This document shows positions 7,936 to 15,594 of a DNA stretch of 30,212 nt, one piece after another. This DNA is from Candidatus Dormiibacterota bacterium. Lineage in GTDB: Bacteria; Chloroflexota; Dormibacteria; Dormibacterales; Dormibacteraceae. The notes under the pieces are model-generated. The model searched no databases and had not been told where the DNA came from. It was given only the letters and a program-made list of their open reading frames with translations. Both the position numbers and the translations under genes were made by a program. Location of the stretch: assembly GCA_003151665.1 (NCBI GenBank), contig PLYD01000180.1:1-30212 (forward strand), in the 5' to 3' direction. Each line of letters starts with the position of its first letter. The first letter of the stretch is position 1.

Positions 7936-7941
7936 TACGAT
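7936..7941 (+). promoter_or_regulatory. Candidate -10 (TACGAT) for a leaderless lipoprotein transcript
   Basis: TACGAT ends 6 nt before ATG 7948, with no Shine-Dalgarno between. An alternative ATG at 7940 overlaps the hexamer. Confidence 0.35.
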
Positions 7942-7947
7942 GCGGCA

Positions 7948-8375
7948 ATGGTCAGCAAGCTCACGGCGCTTGCGGCCTTCGGCCTGATGGGCCTGGTGCT
8001 CGCCTGCGGCCAGACGGCCAGCGTTTGCGACCCGGAGCGCGGACGACGTTGCTCGATGCAAGGCTTGCTAACTGGACGCCGTCATCGGAGTTCACCGTGA
8101 GCGCCAAGACGTCACTCTGGATCAAAGTGACGGTGCTGCCGTACACCTACGACGGCTTGTTCGGCGACGTCGGACCTGTGGCGGACCTGCATATGGTCCA
8201 CGCAGGTGACCAACCGGCGATTTTCACCGACTCGACAGGCTACAAGGACTCCAAGGACCCCCTCATCGAGCTGCAGGCCGACAACAAGTTCGACCAGATA
8301 TCGATCCTCCCGGGCATCTGGCAGGTGTACGCCAACTCGGATCCGGGAATCCTGCTCGTCTCCTGCGCGACCTAA
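7948..8375 (+). pseudogene. Secreted lipoprotein gene with a frameshift
   Basis: ATG 7948 begins a lipoprotein signal peptide in frame 1: MVSKLTALAAFGLMGLVLAC, with lipobox LVLAC and an acylation Cys at residue 20. It continues GQTASVCDPER, and this frame ends at TGA 8098-8100. The body of the protein continues in frame 3 from about 8025: NWTPSSEFTVSAKTSLWIKV, then a beta-rich segment ending LPGIWQVYANSDPGILLVSC at 8375. Loss of one base between about 8025 and 8095 would join the two. The frame-3 part has no plausible start of its own. It may be a real pseudogene or a base-calling error; if intact it would be a surface lipoprotein of about 140 residues, unknown family. Its TAA overlaps the convergent GNAT stop. 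Confidence 0.65.
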
Positions 8376-8833
8376 TCCGCTACCGGCACGCGTGAGGGCG
8401 CGGCCGCTCGTCGCATGACCAGGATCTGCGTCCCGACCAACCGCGCGACCACGTTGATGATCGGGATCATTCGCCTGAAATAGCGGGGGAACTCGGCCGG
8501 GTCGAGACGCCTGAAGCCGAAGCGCTCGTAGTACCCCTGAAGCTGGCTCCGGCAGGTGAGATGGACGACTCCTTGTTCACGGGTAAGGAGGGTCTTGATA
8601 ATCGCACCGCCGATGCCTTCGCTTTGACGAGCTGGAACGACCGCGATCGAGGCGAGCTCGCGGCTCCCATCGCCATGAGTCTTAACCTGCCCGATCCCAA
8701 CGATCGCCCCGCCGTCCTCGGCGACGACGAAGTTCGGCCATTGGAGGCTCATGCGATTGATGCCGGCCTCCTTGATGAGGCGACGAATCGTCAGCTGATC
8801 GGCCTCGGTCGCGGGTCGGATGGTCGGCGGCAC
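8372..8833 (-). CDS. GNAT-family N-acetyltransferase
   Basis: A 153-residue acetyl-CoA-dependent N-acetyltransferase. The N-terminal TIRPATEADQLTIRRLIKEAG is typical of the fold. The acetyl-CoA loop follows SIAVVPARQSEGIGGAIIK (RQSEGIG pattern), and the C-terminal motif LQGYYERFGFRRL is the usual Tyr-containing segment. The overall look resembles the ArgA-like single-domain GNAT proteins, but the acceptor amine is unknown. Start GTG 8833 lies 6 nt after TAACCT, another likely leaderless start. It is convergent with the frameshifted lipoprotein gene, stops overlapping by 4 bp, and divergent from dnaE. Confidence 0.88.
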   Translation of the reverse strand: MPPTIRPATEADQLTIRRLIKEAGINRMSLQWPNFVVAEDGGAIVGIGQVKTHGDGSRELASIAVVPARQSEGIGGAIIKTLLTREQGVVHLTCRSQLQGYYERFGFRRLDPAEFPRYFRRMIPIINVVARLVGTQILVMRRAAAPSRVPVAD

Positions 8834-8839
8834 GTCAGA

Positions 8840-8845
8840 AGGTTA
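8840..8845 (-). promoter_or_regulatory. Candidate -10 (TAACCT) for a leaderless GNAT transcript
   Basis: TAACCT on the minus strand ends 6 nt before GTG 8833, with no Shine-Dalgarno. Confidence 0.4.
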
Positions 8846-9014
8846 AGTTCAAATATCCTTGGGGCTGCGCGTGGACGTACCGCGCCGTGTCGCAAATCGG
8901 GAACGCTTCACTACACCTAGCCGGCCCGACCAAGTAAGGATCAGCACCCACCCCAGTTCCGACCCCTAATCGCCAGTAGACTATCCCCGGGGTCCGCCAC
9001 ACCCAGCCAAAAGA

Positions 9015-12000
9015 ATGCCGCACGCCCCTGAAACCTTCGTCCACCTGCACAACCACACCGAGTTCTCGCTGCTCGATGGGGCTAGCCGCATCCACGCGCT
9101 CGTGGAGGCTGCGGCCAAGCTCGAGATGCCCGCCCTGGCCATCACCGACCACGGCGTCATGTACGGCGCGATCCACTTCTACAAGGCCTGCAAGGAAGCG
9201 GGAATCAAGCCGATTGTGGGCTGCGAGGTCTACGTCGCCCCCCGCTCGCGTCTATTAAGAGAGGGGCGCGTCGACCGCGACCCCAACCACCTCACCCTCC
9301 TCGCCGCGGACCACGAGGGCTACGTCAACCTCATGAAGCTCTGCACCGTCGGCCAGATGGAGGGCATGTACTACAAGCCCCGCATCGACAAGGAGATCCT
9401 GGCCCAGCACTCGAAGGGCATCATCGCCCTGTCGGGCTGCCTCCAGGGCGAACCGGCGAGCCGCATCACCGAGGGCGACCTCGACGGTGCGCGCGAATCG
9501 GTCGCCACATATAAGGACATCTTCGGCGCCGATCGCTTCCTCCTCGAGGTCCAGCGCCATGGCATCGACCGGCAGGACAAGGTGAACGAGGCGCTCGCGG
9601 TGTTCGGCAAGGAGTTCGGCCTGCGGCTGTGCGCCACCAACGACCTGCACTACGTCCACCGCGAAGACTCCGAGGCGCACGACGTGCTGCTGTGCCTACA
9701 GACCAACGCGCGCTTCAACGACCCGAACCGCTGGCGCTTCTCGTCGCAGGAGAACTATCTGAAGACCCCAGAGGAGATGCGGACCACGTTCGCCGACCTC
9801 CCGGACGCCCTGGCCAGCACCATCGACGTGGCCGACATGGTCGACCTGAAGCTCCAGCTGGGCGCCACGCTGCTGCCACCGTTCGACGTCCCCGACGGCC
9901 TGACCCCCGACCAATATTTGAGGAAGGTCGTCGAGGATGGCATCCGCTGGCGCTTCGAGACGCCGACCGCCGCGGTCACGGAGCGGGCGAACAATGAGCT
10001 ATCCGTCATCAGCCAGACGGGCTACGCCTCCTACTTCCTCATCGTGTGGGACTTCTACAAGTTCGCGCGCCAGCAGGGGATCGTGGTGGGGCCGGGACGG
10101 GGCAGCGCCGCGGGCAGCCTCGTCTCCTACTGCCTGGGGATCACCAACCTCGACCCGCTGCAGCACGGCCTGATCTTCGAGCGCTTCCTGAACATCGACC
10201 GCGTGTCGATGCCCGACATCGACTGCGACTTCTCGGTGGAGGGTCGCGAGAAGGTCATCAACTACGTCACCAAGAAGTACGGGGTCGACCGGGTCGCGCA
10301 GATCATCACTTTCACCACGATGGCCTCCAAGGCGGCGATTCGCGATGTGGGCCGGGTGCTGGAGGTGCCGCTGCGCGACACCGACCGGCTGGCCAAGCTC
10401 ATCCCCGTCTGGCAGGGGCGCTCGAAGAGCCTGGGCGACGCATTGAAGGAGGTCCCTGAGTTCCGGCAGGCGTATGAGGAGAGCGAGGAACAGAAGCGCC
10501 TCATCGATGTGGCCCAGGCGCTGGAAGGCGTGTCGCGCAACGTGAGCACGCACGCCGCCGGCGTGGTGATCGCTCCGCACCCTCTGGTGCAGTACACGCC
10601 GCTGCAGTTCGGCCCCGGGCGTGAAGCGGTGGTGACGCAATACGACATGAAGGCGGTCGGCGACATCGGGCTCCTGAAGATCGACTTCCTCGGGCTGCAG
10701 AACCTCGACATCATCGCGACGTGCCTGCGCCTGCTGCGCGAGCACCGTGGTCTCGAGATCGACATCGAGAAGATCCCGTTCGACGACGCCAAGACCTATG
10801 AGCTGTTGTCGGCGGGCGACACGCATGGCGTGTTCCAGCTGGAAGGTGCGGGAATGCGCCGGATGGTCATGGACATGCGCCCGCAGGCCTTCTCCGATGT
10901 CTCGGCCGCCGTCGCGCTGTTTCGCCCGGGTCCGATGGTCAACATCCCCGCCTTCATCGCGCGCAAGCAGGGGCGCGAACCAATCGAGTACATGCACGAG
11001 CGGCTGGAGCCGATCCTGCGCGAGACGTACGGCGTGATGATCTACCAGGAGCAGGTGATGATGGCCGCGCGCGAGCTGGCCGGCTTCACGATGAGCGAGG
11101 CTGACATCCTGCGCTCCGCGATGGGCAAGAAGGACAAGCCCAAGATGGCCAAAATGCGCACGAAGTTCATCGCAGGCGCGGTGGAGCGGGACATCCCTCA
11201 GGCGACAGCCGATGCGCTGTACGACAGCATTGCCAAGTTCGCGGAATACGGCTTCAACCGAGCCCACTCGGCGGCGTATGGGGTGATTGCTTACCAGACC
11301 GCGTACCTGAAGGCGAACTATCCGCTCGAGTACATGACCTCGCTGCTCATCCATATGGAGGGAAACGCGGACAGGGTGGCGACGGCGATCGTCGATTGCC
11401 GCAATAAGGGAATCGAGGTGCTGCCGCCAGACATCAATGCCTCGCGCGCGGACTTCTCGATGGTCGAGGGGCGGATTCTCTTTGGATTGGCCGCGATCAA
11501 GAACGTGGGGCAGCACGCGGTCGAGTCGATAGTCGCGCTGCGTGAGTCGGATGGCCAGTTCAAGTCGCTCGAGGACCTGTGCGAGAGGGCGACGGCGATC
11601 CAGGACGTCAACCGAAGAGTGCTTGAAGCACTCGTTCAGTCAGGAGCGTGCGACAGCCTCGGCGAGCGCAACCGGCTCATCGCAACCCTGGAATCGGCGC
11701 TGAGCCGAGCAGAGCGCGCAAGGAAAGACCGCGAGTCGGGCCAAACGTCGCTGCTGGATATGGTCGGCACGCCGGATTCGCCTCCCGAGAGTTACGGCCT
11801 GGCGCTCGACATCGCGCCGATGGCGGGGGAGGAGAAGCTGCGCCTGGAGAAGGAGCTGCTGGGCCTCTACCTGTCTGATCACCCGCTGCGGCGGATCAGC
11901 GCGGAGCTGGCCCAGCTCTCGGACACGCAGGCGGTGGAGGTGACGAGCGCGCTGCAGGACACCGAGGTGAGGGTGGCGGGCCTGGTGCGCGAGGTGCGGC

Positions 12001-12584
12001 GGGTGGTGACGCGGAAGGGCCAGATCATGGCGTACGCGCAGCTGGAAGACCTGACGGGCAGCGTCGACGTGGTGCTGTTCCCGCGAATCTTCGAGCAGAC
12101 AAGACTGCTCTTCGAGCCCGACAAGGTCCTGGTCGTCCAAGGCAGGGTGGACGCGCGCGCGGGCAGCACGCGAGCGACGGGAGCAGCAGCCGCCTCAATC
12201 GACCCAGAGATAGAACAAGAGGTGGAGGTCGCGTCGATCGTGGCCGAGATGGCGTGGCTGTGGGACGACCCCGAGTGCCAGCCGAAGGCAAAGCGCCAGC
12301 TGGTCCACGTGAGGGTGCCGAACAGCGATGAAGGCCTGGCGGAGCAGCTCGAAGCCGTCTTCGCAAGGCACCCAGGGACGGACGAGGTGGTGCTGCACGT
12401 GGTGGTGGGGAGCCGAGAAGTGACCGTCCACGCGGATCGCTACCATGTGCTGGCCGGTCCGGCCCTGGCGGCCGAAATCGATGAGCTGGTGGGGCAGCCG
12501 GCCACCAAGCTGGAGACCGTGAGGCCGAAGGCGCAGGCCAACGGTAATGGCAACGGGCGAGGCAAGCCGAGTTGGAAGCAATAG
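9015..12584 (+). CDS. dnaE: DNA polymerase III alpha subunit
   Basis: The replicative polymerase catalytic subunit, 1189 residues and full length for DnaE. The N-terminal PHP domain starts at FVHLHNHTEFSLLDG, with AITDHGVMYG and GCEVYVAPRSR. The polymerase active-site aspartates are Asp401 and Asp403 in PDIDCDF and Asp557 in LLKIDFLGL. Other landmarks are GPGRGSAAGSLVSY, AGVVIAP, FNRAHSAAYG and FRPGPMVNIPAF. An OB-fold (VRVAGLVREVRRVVTRKGQ to VDVVLFPRIF) begins near residue 985, followed by a C-terminal domain and a basic GNGNGRGK tail. There is no intein and no PolC-type exonuclease insertion. ATG 9015 has no evident Shine-Dalgarno. The stop TAG is the first triplet of the GAG-rich leader of the TRAP gene, so the two are probably cotranscribed. 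Confidence 0.98.
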   Translation: MPHAPETFVHLHNHTEFSLLDGASRIHALVEAAAKLEMPALAITDHGVMYGAIHFYKACKEAGIKPIVGCEVYVAPRSRLLREGRVDRDPNHLTLLAADHEGYVNLMKLCTVGQMEGMYYKPRIDKEILAQHSKGIIALSGCLQGEPASRITEGDLDGARESVATYKDIFGADRFLLEVQRHGIDRQDKVNEALAVFGKEFGLRLCATNDLHYVHREDSEAHDVLLCLQTNARFNDPNRWRFSSQENYLKTPEEMRTTFADLPDALASTIDVADMVDLKLQLGATLLPPFDVPDGLTPDQYLRKVVEDGIRWRFETPTAAVTERANNELSVISQTGYASYFLIVWDFYKFARQQGIVVGPGRGSAAGSLVSYCLGITNLDPLQHGLIFERFLNIDRVSMPDIDCDFSVEGREKVINYVTKKYGVDRVAQIITFTTMASKAAIRDVGRVLEVPLRDTDRLAKLIPVWQGRSKSLGDALKEVPEFRQAYEESEEQKRLIDVAQALEGVSRNVSTHAAGVVIAPHPLVQYTPLQFGPGREAVVTQYDMKAVGDIGLLKIDFLGLQNLDIIATCLRLLREHRGLEIDIEKIPFDDAKTYELLSAGDTHGVFQLEGAGMRRMVMDMRPQAFSDVSAAVALFRPGPMVNIPAFIARKQGREPIEYMHERLEPILRETYGVMIYQEQVMMAARELAGFTMSEADILRSAMGKKDKPKMAKMRTKFIAGAVERDIPQATADALYDSIAKFAEYGFNRAHSAAYGVIAYQTAYLKANYPLEYMTSLLIHMEGNADRVATAIVDCRNKGIEVLPPDINASRADFSMVEGRILFGLAAIKNVGQHAVESIVALRESDGQFKSLEDLCERATAIQDVNRRVLEALVQSGACDSLGERNRLIATLESALSRAERARKDRESGQTSLLDMVGTPDSPPESYGLALDIAPMAGEEKLRLEKELLGLYLSDHPLRRISAELAQLSDTQAVEVTSALQDTEVRVAGLVREVRRVVTRKGQIMAYAQLEDLTGSVDVVLFPRIFEQTRLLFEPDKVLVVQGRVDARAGSTRATGAAAASIDPEIEQEVEVASIVAEMAWLWDDPECQPKAKRQLVHVRVPNSDEGLAEQLEAVFARHPGTDEVVLHVVVGSREVTVHADRYHVLAGPALAAEIDELVGQPATKLETVRPKAQANGNGNGRGKPSWKQ

Positions 12585-12621
12585 AAGAGGTGGAGATGAG
12601 CGAAGAGAAAGAGGAGGGGAG
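12582..12621 (+). promoter_or_regulatory. Cluster of GAG/TAG triplets over the TRAP gene start (candidate TRAP-binding RNA)
   Basis: Triplets lie at TAG 12582, GAG 12587, 12593, 12598, 12605, 12611, 12614 and 12619. The gaps are 2, 3, 2, 4, 3, 0 and 2 nt. TRAP of Bacillus binds RNA with up to 11 (G/U)AG triplets separated mostly by 2-3 nt. The cluster covers the dnaE stop codon, the Shine-Dalgarno GAGGTG and the ATG at 12596. Bound TRAP could block translation of its own gene. Caution: Glu codons and a purine-rich ribosome binding site would give some GAG triplets anyway. Confidence 0.45.
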
Positions 12622-12835
12622 CGCGCGCGGCCGGTACGTGGTCGTGAAGGCGCTGGAGGATGGGGTCGTGATCATGGGTCTGACGAGGGGCAAGGACACG
12701 AGGTCGCACCACTCGGAGCGACTGGACGAGGGCGAGGTCCTGGTGGCGCAGTTCACGGAGCTGACGGCGGCGATCAAGATCAGGGGCAAGGCGGAGATCC
12801 TGACGGACGTGGGGAAGGTGGAGTCGGGAAGCTAG
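12596..12835 (+). CDS. mtrB: trp RNA-binding attenuation protein (TRAP/MtrB) homologue
   Basis: A 79-residue protein that matches Bacillus TRAP along nearly its whole length: YVVVKALEDGVVIMGLTRG, then HHSERLDEGEVLVAQFTE and AIKIRGKAEI. TRAP forms an 11-subunit ring that binds tryptophan between subunits and wraps GAG-repeat RNA to stop expression of trp genes. The RNA-binding Lys56 and Arg58 (B. subtilis numbering) are kept as Lys61 and Arg63. Lys37 is replaced by Arg42, and Phe32 by Ser37. The tryptophan-loop sequence LTRGxDT is kept, while Ser53 is Ala58. ATG 12596 has Shine-Dalgarno GAGGTG a few nt upstream, so I reject the TTG at 12572. It starts 11 nt after dnaE. No trp operon or anti-TRAP gene is in the window. 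Confidence 0.9.
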   Translation: MSEEKEEGSARGRYVVVKALEDGVVIMGLTRGKDTRSHHSERLDEGEVLVAQFTELTAAIKIRGKAEILTDVGKVESGS

Positions 12836-13212
12836 GGCTCTACCGGTAAACCCGCTGCCTTCCATGCCTGAAAGCCGCCGATTACGTCGGTGGCGTTCAC
12901 CAGACCGAGCTCCTTCAGCGTCGCAGCCGCAAGGCTCGAAGAGTAACCCTCGTTGCAGAGTACGATCACGCGGGTCTTGGGGCCGTCGACAGTCTCGATA
13001 CGCCATTCGGAGTCGGGTGCGAGGCGCCACTCGAGCGCGTTGCGATCGATCACCGTCGCGCCAGGAATATCACCCCCGGCTGAGCGCTGATCCGCCGGGC
13101 GAATGTCAACAAGCAGCGCGCCGCCTGCGAGTTCAGCAGCCGCCTGCTCCGGCTCGACCCGCACCAGGTGGCTCCGGGCACGTTCAAGTAGTTCGGCAAG
13201 CGTTAAAGGCAT
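12832..13212 (-). CDS. Rhodanese-like domain protein
   Basis: A 126-residue single-domain rhodanese, a cytoplasmic sulfurtransferase or sulfur carrier. The fold elements ELAGGALLVDIRPADQRSAG and IPGATVIDRNALEWRL are followed by strand RVIVL and the active-site loop CNEGYSSS with catalytic Cys86. It ends in GGFQAWKAAGLPV, the usual terminal helix. The loop has Glu-Gly-Tyr after Cys, as in many small single-domain members; the sulfur acceptor is unknown. Start ATG 13212 has no Shine-Dalgarno; a TACACT hexamer lies 20 nt upstream. Its TAG stop shares a CTAG palindrome with the convergent TRAP gene. Confidence 0.92.
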   Translation of the reverse strand: MPLTLAELLERARSHLVRVEPEQAAAELAGGALLVDIRPADQRSAGGDIPGATVIDRNALEWRLAPDSEWRIETVDGPKTRVIVLCNEGYSSSLAAATLKELGLVNATDVIGGFQAWKAAGLPVEP

Positions 13213-13251
13213 AGGAGTTGTCGCTCGCGCCGAGTGTAGACGCTCCTACCC

Positions 13252-13257
13252 TAGAAT
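13252..13257 (+). promoter_or_regulatory. Candidate -10 (TAGAAT) of the tRNA-Thr gene
   Basis: TAGAAT lies 17 nt before the mature 5' end of the tRNA. No good -35 stands at the right distance, so support is weak. Confidence 0.3.
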
Positions 13258-13274
13258 TCGGAAGCTGCAGCCCC

Positions 13275-13350
13275 GCCCACGTAGCTCAGGCGGTAGAGCA
13301 TTTCCTTGGTAAGGAAAAGGTCCCCGGTTCGAATCCGGGCGTGGGCTCCA
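13275..13350 (+). tRNA. tRNA-Thr (anticodon GGT), CCA encoded
   Basis: A full cloverleaf can be folded by eye. The acceptor stem GCCCACG pairs with CGTGGGC at 13340-13346. The D arm is GCTC/GAGC. The anticodon stem TTTCC/GGAAA encloses the loop TTGGTAA with anticodon GGT, reading Thr codons ACC/ACU. The T stem CCCGG/CCGGG holds the TTCGAAT loop. The discriminator base is T, followed by CCA at 13348-13350. The 3' part from the anticodon loop onward (13305-13350) is repeated exactly at 18018-18063 and 21593-21638, making this gene the likely integration target of the following accessory region. Confidence 0.97.
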
Positions 13351-13540
13351 CGACCTCCCTGAGGCCCGACTTCGTACTCATTTCGAGGCTTTTGGAACGG
13401 AATGGGCGTCATCCAAAGGGGCCGCTAGCGGAGTCAGAGCACCGACGTCGGCGATCGAGGCCGCGTATCAACACTTCCGGGCTTGACCAGCAGGGCAGCC
13501 TGGTCTTGCCGAATACAGCTGCGCCAGTACGAGTGGACGA

Positions 13541-14713
13541 TCAGGCCGTTTCTGCGACGGCTCGACGGGGAGCACCCGCAGGTCGCTCGCTTAGAGCAGC
13601 TGGGAGTGGGCCTCCATGTTTAACGTCTTCCTGCTTGAGAGCCCAGGTGCGAACGCCTCGACCCAGTTCTGCTATCAGGAAGCCGGCCCCGATATAGACC
13701 AGGGGATAGATCGGGATCCGATACCAGTCGTATCGACCGGCTAGGTCGGCGTTCGCCGTCAGCGTGATCACAACCACGTAGGCCAGGACGGGCCATACAA
13801 CGAGTCGGGCGGCGCTTCCGCCGCGCGTCGCTAGAACGCTAAGGCCGACGATTCCCAATCCCCAATACCAATCGGCGAGACCTCCACGGAGTAGCTCATA
13901 ACCGGCGGAGAAGCCTGTATGGCGATCGGCTTGGGCGCTCCAAATGTTAAGAAAGAGGCCGAAATCGAGCAGTGCACCGTACGCTGCAAATAGGACGATT
14001 CCGCCGAAGGCGGCTATCCCCGCCATCAGAGCTAGCCAGGGCCGCCGCCAGGAAAATAGGGCTACAGCCGCCGAGAAGCCCACCGCGATCCCCGGAACCT
14101 TGGTCAGTGGTGCTGCTACGCAGCTGATCACCAGCAAGATGATGGCGTACCGATCTGTCGGCCGCTTCTGGAGGCGATTCAAGGCTAGTAGGGCTGTGAA
14201 GAGCCAGACTGTCAGCAGCGCCTCGCTCTCGGTTACACGCGCCAACGTGATCGCAGCGGGACTGAACGCCAATAGCAAAATGGCAATAATGGCGGGCCAG
14301 ATTCCGACCGTGGCTTGAGCGAGTCGGTAGGCGAGAACGAGCACGACAAGACTTAGCCCGATCGGTACCAGCCGGATCACCGAGAGGCTGACATCGGTCA
14401 GCCCTCTCTCGCCCGCAATCCATGCGACTCCCCCCACCAATATCGAGAAGAGCGGCGGATGGTCGACATAGGGAGTGACAAGTAGGTACTCGTTGCCCTG
14501 CCATTCAAAACTCACCCAGTGGCCATATGCGGCCCAGAGGCCGGTCCAACCTGTAGGCACGTGCTGCTGAAGCAAGCTCAGACCGGTCCAAGCCCAGTCG
14601 TATTCGTCGGCATTCAACGGCGGGCTCTGCGCATAGCCGCGGCCTCGGAGATAGGCGGCCACCAGGACGATAACAACCACAGCCAGTGCGGCGATCCGTC
14701 GGGGTCGCAGCAT
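13541..14713 (-). CDS. GT39-like (ArnT/PMT-type) integral-membrane glycosyltransferase
   Basis: A 390-residue polytopic membrane protein with about nine hydrophobic helices. The first helix (IAALAVVVIVLVAAYLRG) is followed by a periplasmic loop with the acidic pair in NADEYDWAWTG, the hallmark position of GT-C enzymes that use a polyprenyl-phosphate sugar. Further loops include TPYVDHPPLFSILVGG, a typical PMT_2 His-Pro-Pro motif, and TRVTESEALLTVWLF-like and LADWYWGLGIVG segments. The C-terminus is cytoplasmic and basic. It probably transfers a sugar to a lipid or protein at the outer face of the membrane; the acceptor is unknown. ATG 14713 lies 6 nt after TAGAGT. It is slightly short for the family (usually 450-550 residues). 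Confidence 0.82.
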   Translation of the reverse strand: MLRPRRIAALAVVVIVLVAAYLRGRGYAQSPPLNADEYDWAWTGLSLLQQHVPTGWTGLWAAYGHWVSFEWQGNEYLLVTPYVDHPPLFSILVGGVAWIAGERGLTDVSLSVIRLVPIGLSLVVLVLAYRLAQATVGIWPAIIAILLLAFSPAAITLARVTESEALLTVWLFTALLALNRLQKRPTDRYAIILLVISCVAAPLTKVPGIAVGFSAAVALFSWRRPWLALMAGIAAFGGIVLFAAYGALLDFGLFLNIWSAQADRHTGFSAGYELLRGGLADWYWGLGIVGLSVLATRGGSAARLVVWPVLAYVVVITLTANADLAGRYDWYRIPIYPLVYIGAGFLIAELGRGVRTWALKQEDVKHGGPLPAALSERPAGAPRRAVAETA

Positions 14714-14719
14714 GCCGGG

Positions 14720-14725
14720 ACTCTA
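14720..14725 (-). promoter_or_regulatory. Candidate -10 (TAGAGT) for a leaderless glycosyltransferase transcript
   Basis: TAGAGT on the minus strand ends 6 nt before ATG 14713, with no Shine-Dalgarno between. Confidence 0.4.
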
Positions 14726-14874
14726 ACGTACAAGATCAAACGTTGCTCGCCCGGTACAGCCCGGCTCGGCCCCCCCAGTCGTGGTCGTCAGCCTGCGCCG
14801 AGTAGTTGCATCGAATGGAGGAGTTTCGACCCTCAACGAAGCGGCGCTTGACCGGAGCTTCTGCTACCCCTGGG

Positions 14875-15222
14875 TCAGGGAATTTTGCAGGGCAGCCCGC
14901 TGCCCGGTTGCGACGGGCACTTCGCCGACGCCGGCGCGGGCGCGGGCGCGCTGTCTGAAGCCGGCTGCTGGGAGGCAGGTTTTGGCGCGGAGAGGGGTGC
15001 GGTCGACCCGATCGCTGTGATGGTTTGCTCGGAAGCGGCTGCTGAGTTCGGGCTCGCTTGCACTACCGATGCGGCCGCCGCTCCGGGCACGGTCAACGTG
15101 ATCTGGTGCATCGTGGGTGTGGGTGCGGGCGCGACCTGGCGCATCAGCAGCACAATCAGCAGAACCCCAGCCACCAGAAGCAGCCCGATTGGCACCAATA
15201 CCCCGTTTCGGGCTTTGGTCAT
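14875..15222 (-). CDS. Membrane-anchored Pro/Ala/Ser-rich protein
   Basis: A 115-residue protein: a short basic start MTKARNG, one transmembrane helix (VLVPIGLLLVAGVLLIVLLM), then an extracytoplasmic low-complexity part. This begins with APAPTPTMHQITLTVPGA and runs into Ala/Ser/Pro repeats, ending with CPSQPGSGLPCKIP, whose two Cys could form a disulfide. The function is unknown; it resembles small bitopic proteins with a flexible outer tail. ATG 15222 is preferred because TAAAAT ends 7 nt upstream; GTG 15228 has a Shine-Dalgarno-like GAGGT and would add two residues. It is on the same strand as the glycosyltransferase gene, 161 bp before its start. Confidence 0.6.
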   Translation of the reverse strand: MTKARNGVLVPIGLLLVAGVLLIVLLMRQVAPAPTPTMHQITLTVPGAAAASVVQASPNSAAASEQTITAIGSTAPLSAPKPASQQPASDSAPAPAPASAKCPSQPGSGLPCKIP

Positions 15223-15229
15223 CTCCACG

Positions 15230-15235
15230 ATTTTA
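15230..15235 (-). promoter_or_regulatory. Candidate -10 (TAAAAT) for a leaderless transcript
   Basis: TAAAAT on the minus strand ends 7 nt before ATG 15222, the best match to TATAAT among the leaderless candidates in this window. Confidence 0.45.
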
Positions 15236-15594
15236 CCTCACAGCCGCTACCTGCACCCAGCCATGCGGATCGGGAGACGCCCCACACATTCTTCTATTCA
15301 GCCGTCGGTAGGTTGGTTATGGCTGCGGCGCGGGCCGCCAGGCGCTCTGAGCTATCGGTCGCTTGACTTATTTGATAGTCCACACACGGGTTGTGCTTGA
15401 ATATCGGCCAAAGCCGTTGGGGAGTGGGAGGAGGAGTGGGCCTCCAGCCTTGGGTAGGCTGGCCGATCAATCAACGCGTCGCACGCAGACGCTTTGACGT
15501 GCTTTCGACATGGTCTGGGCTCGGCCAGGCGCAGCTTGAGAAAGATCACCACAGCCGGGGAAATGTCGTCATTCGGACACCAGGGGGATCGTCG
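15236..15594 (+). other. Intergenic stretch without a supported gene
   Basis: It lies between the divergent membrane-anchored protein and secreted protein genes. A frame is open from 15391 into the secreted protein, but its first 68 residues do not look like a signal peptide. I see a TTGACT at 15363-15368 with no good -10 at the right spacing. Confidence 0.5.

Noticed and set aside
9999..11516. 505-codon minus-strand open frame
   Set aside because: It lies entirely within dnaE, whose motifs are intact; the antisense frame is open because of GC-rich codon bias and has a His/Arg-rich, non-protein-like composition.
12572..12595. Earlier TTG start for the TRAP homologue
   Set aside because: It would overlap the end of dnaE and lacks a ribosome binding site, while ATG 12596 has GAGGTG at a suitable distance and gives the family length.
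13218..13697. Plus-strand frame through the tRNA gene
   Set aside because: It spans the intact tRNA-Thr and the empty left end of segment 1, so it is not coding.
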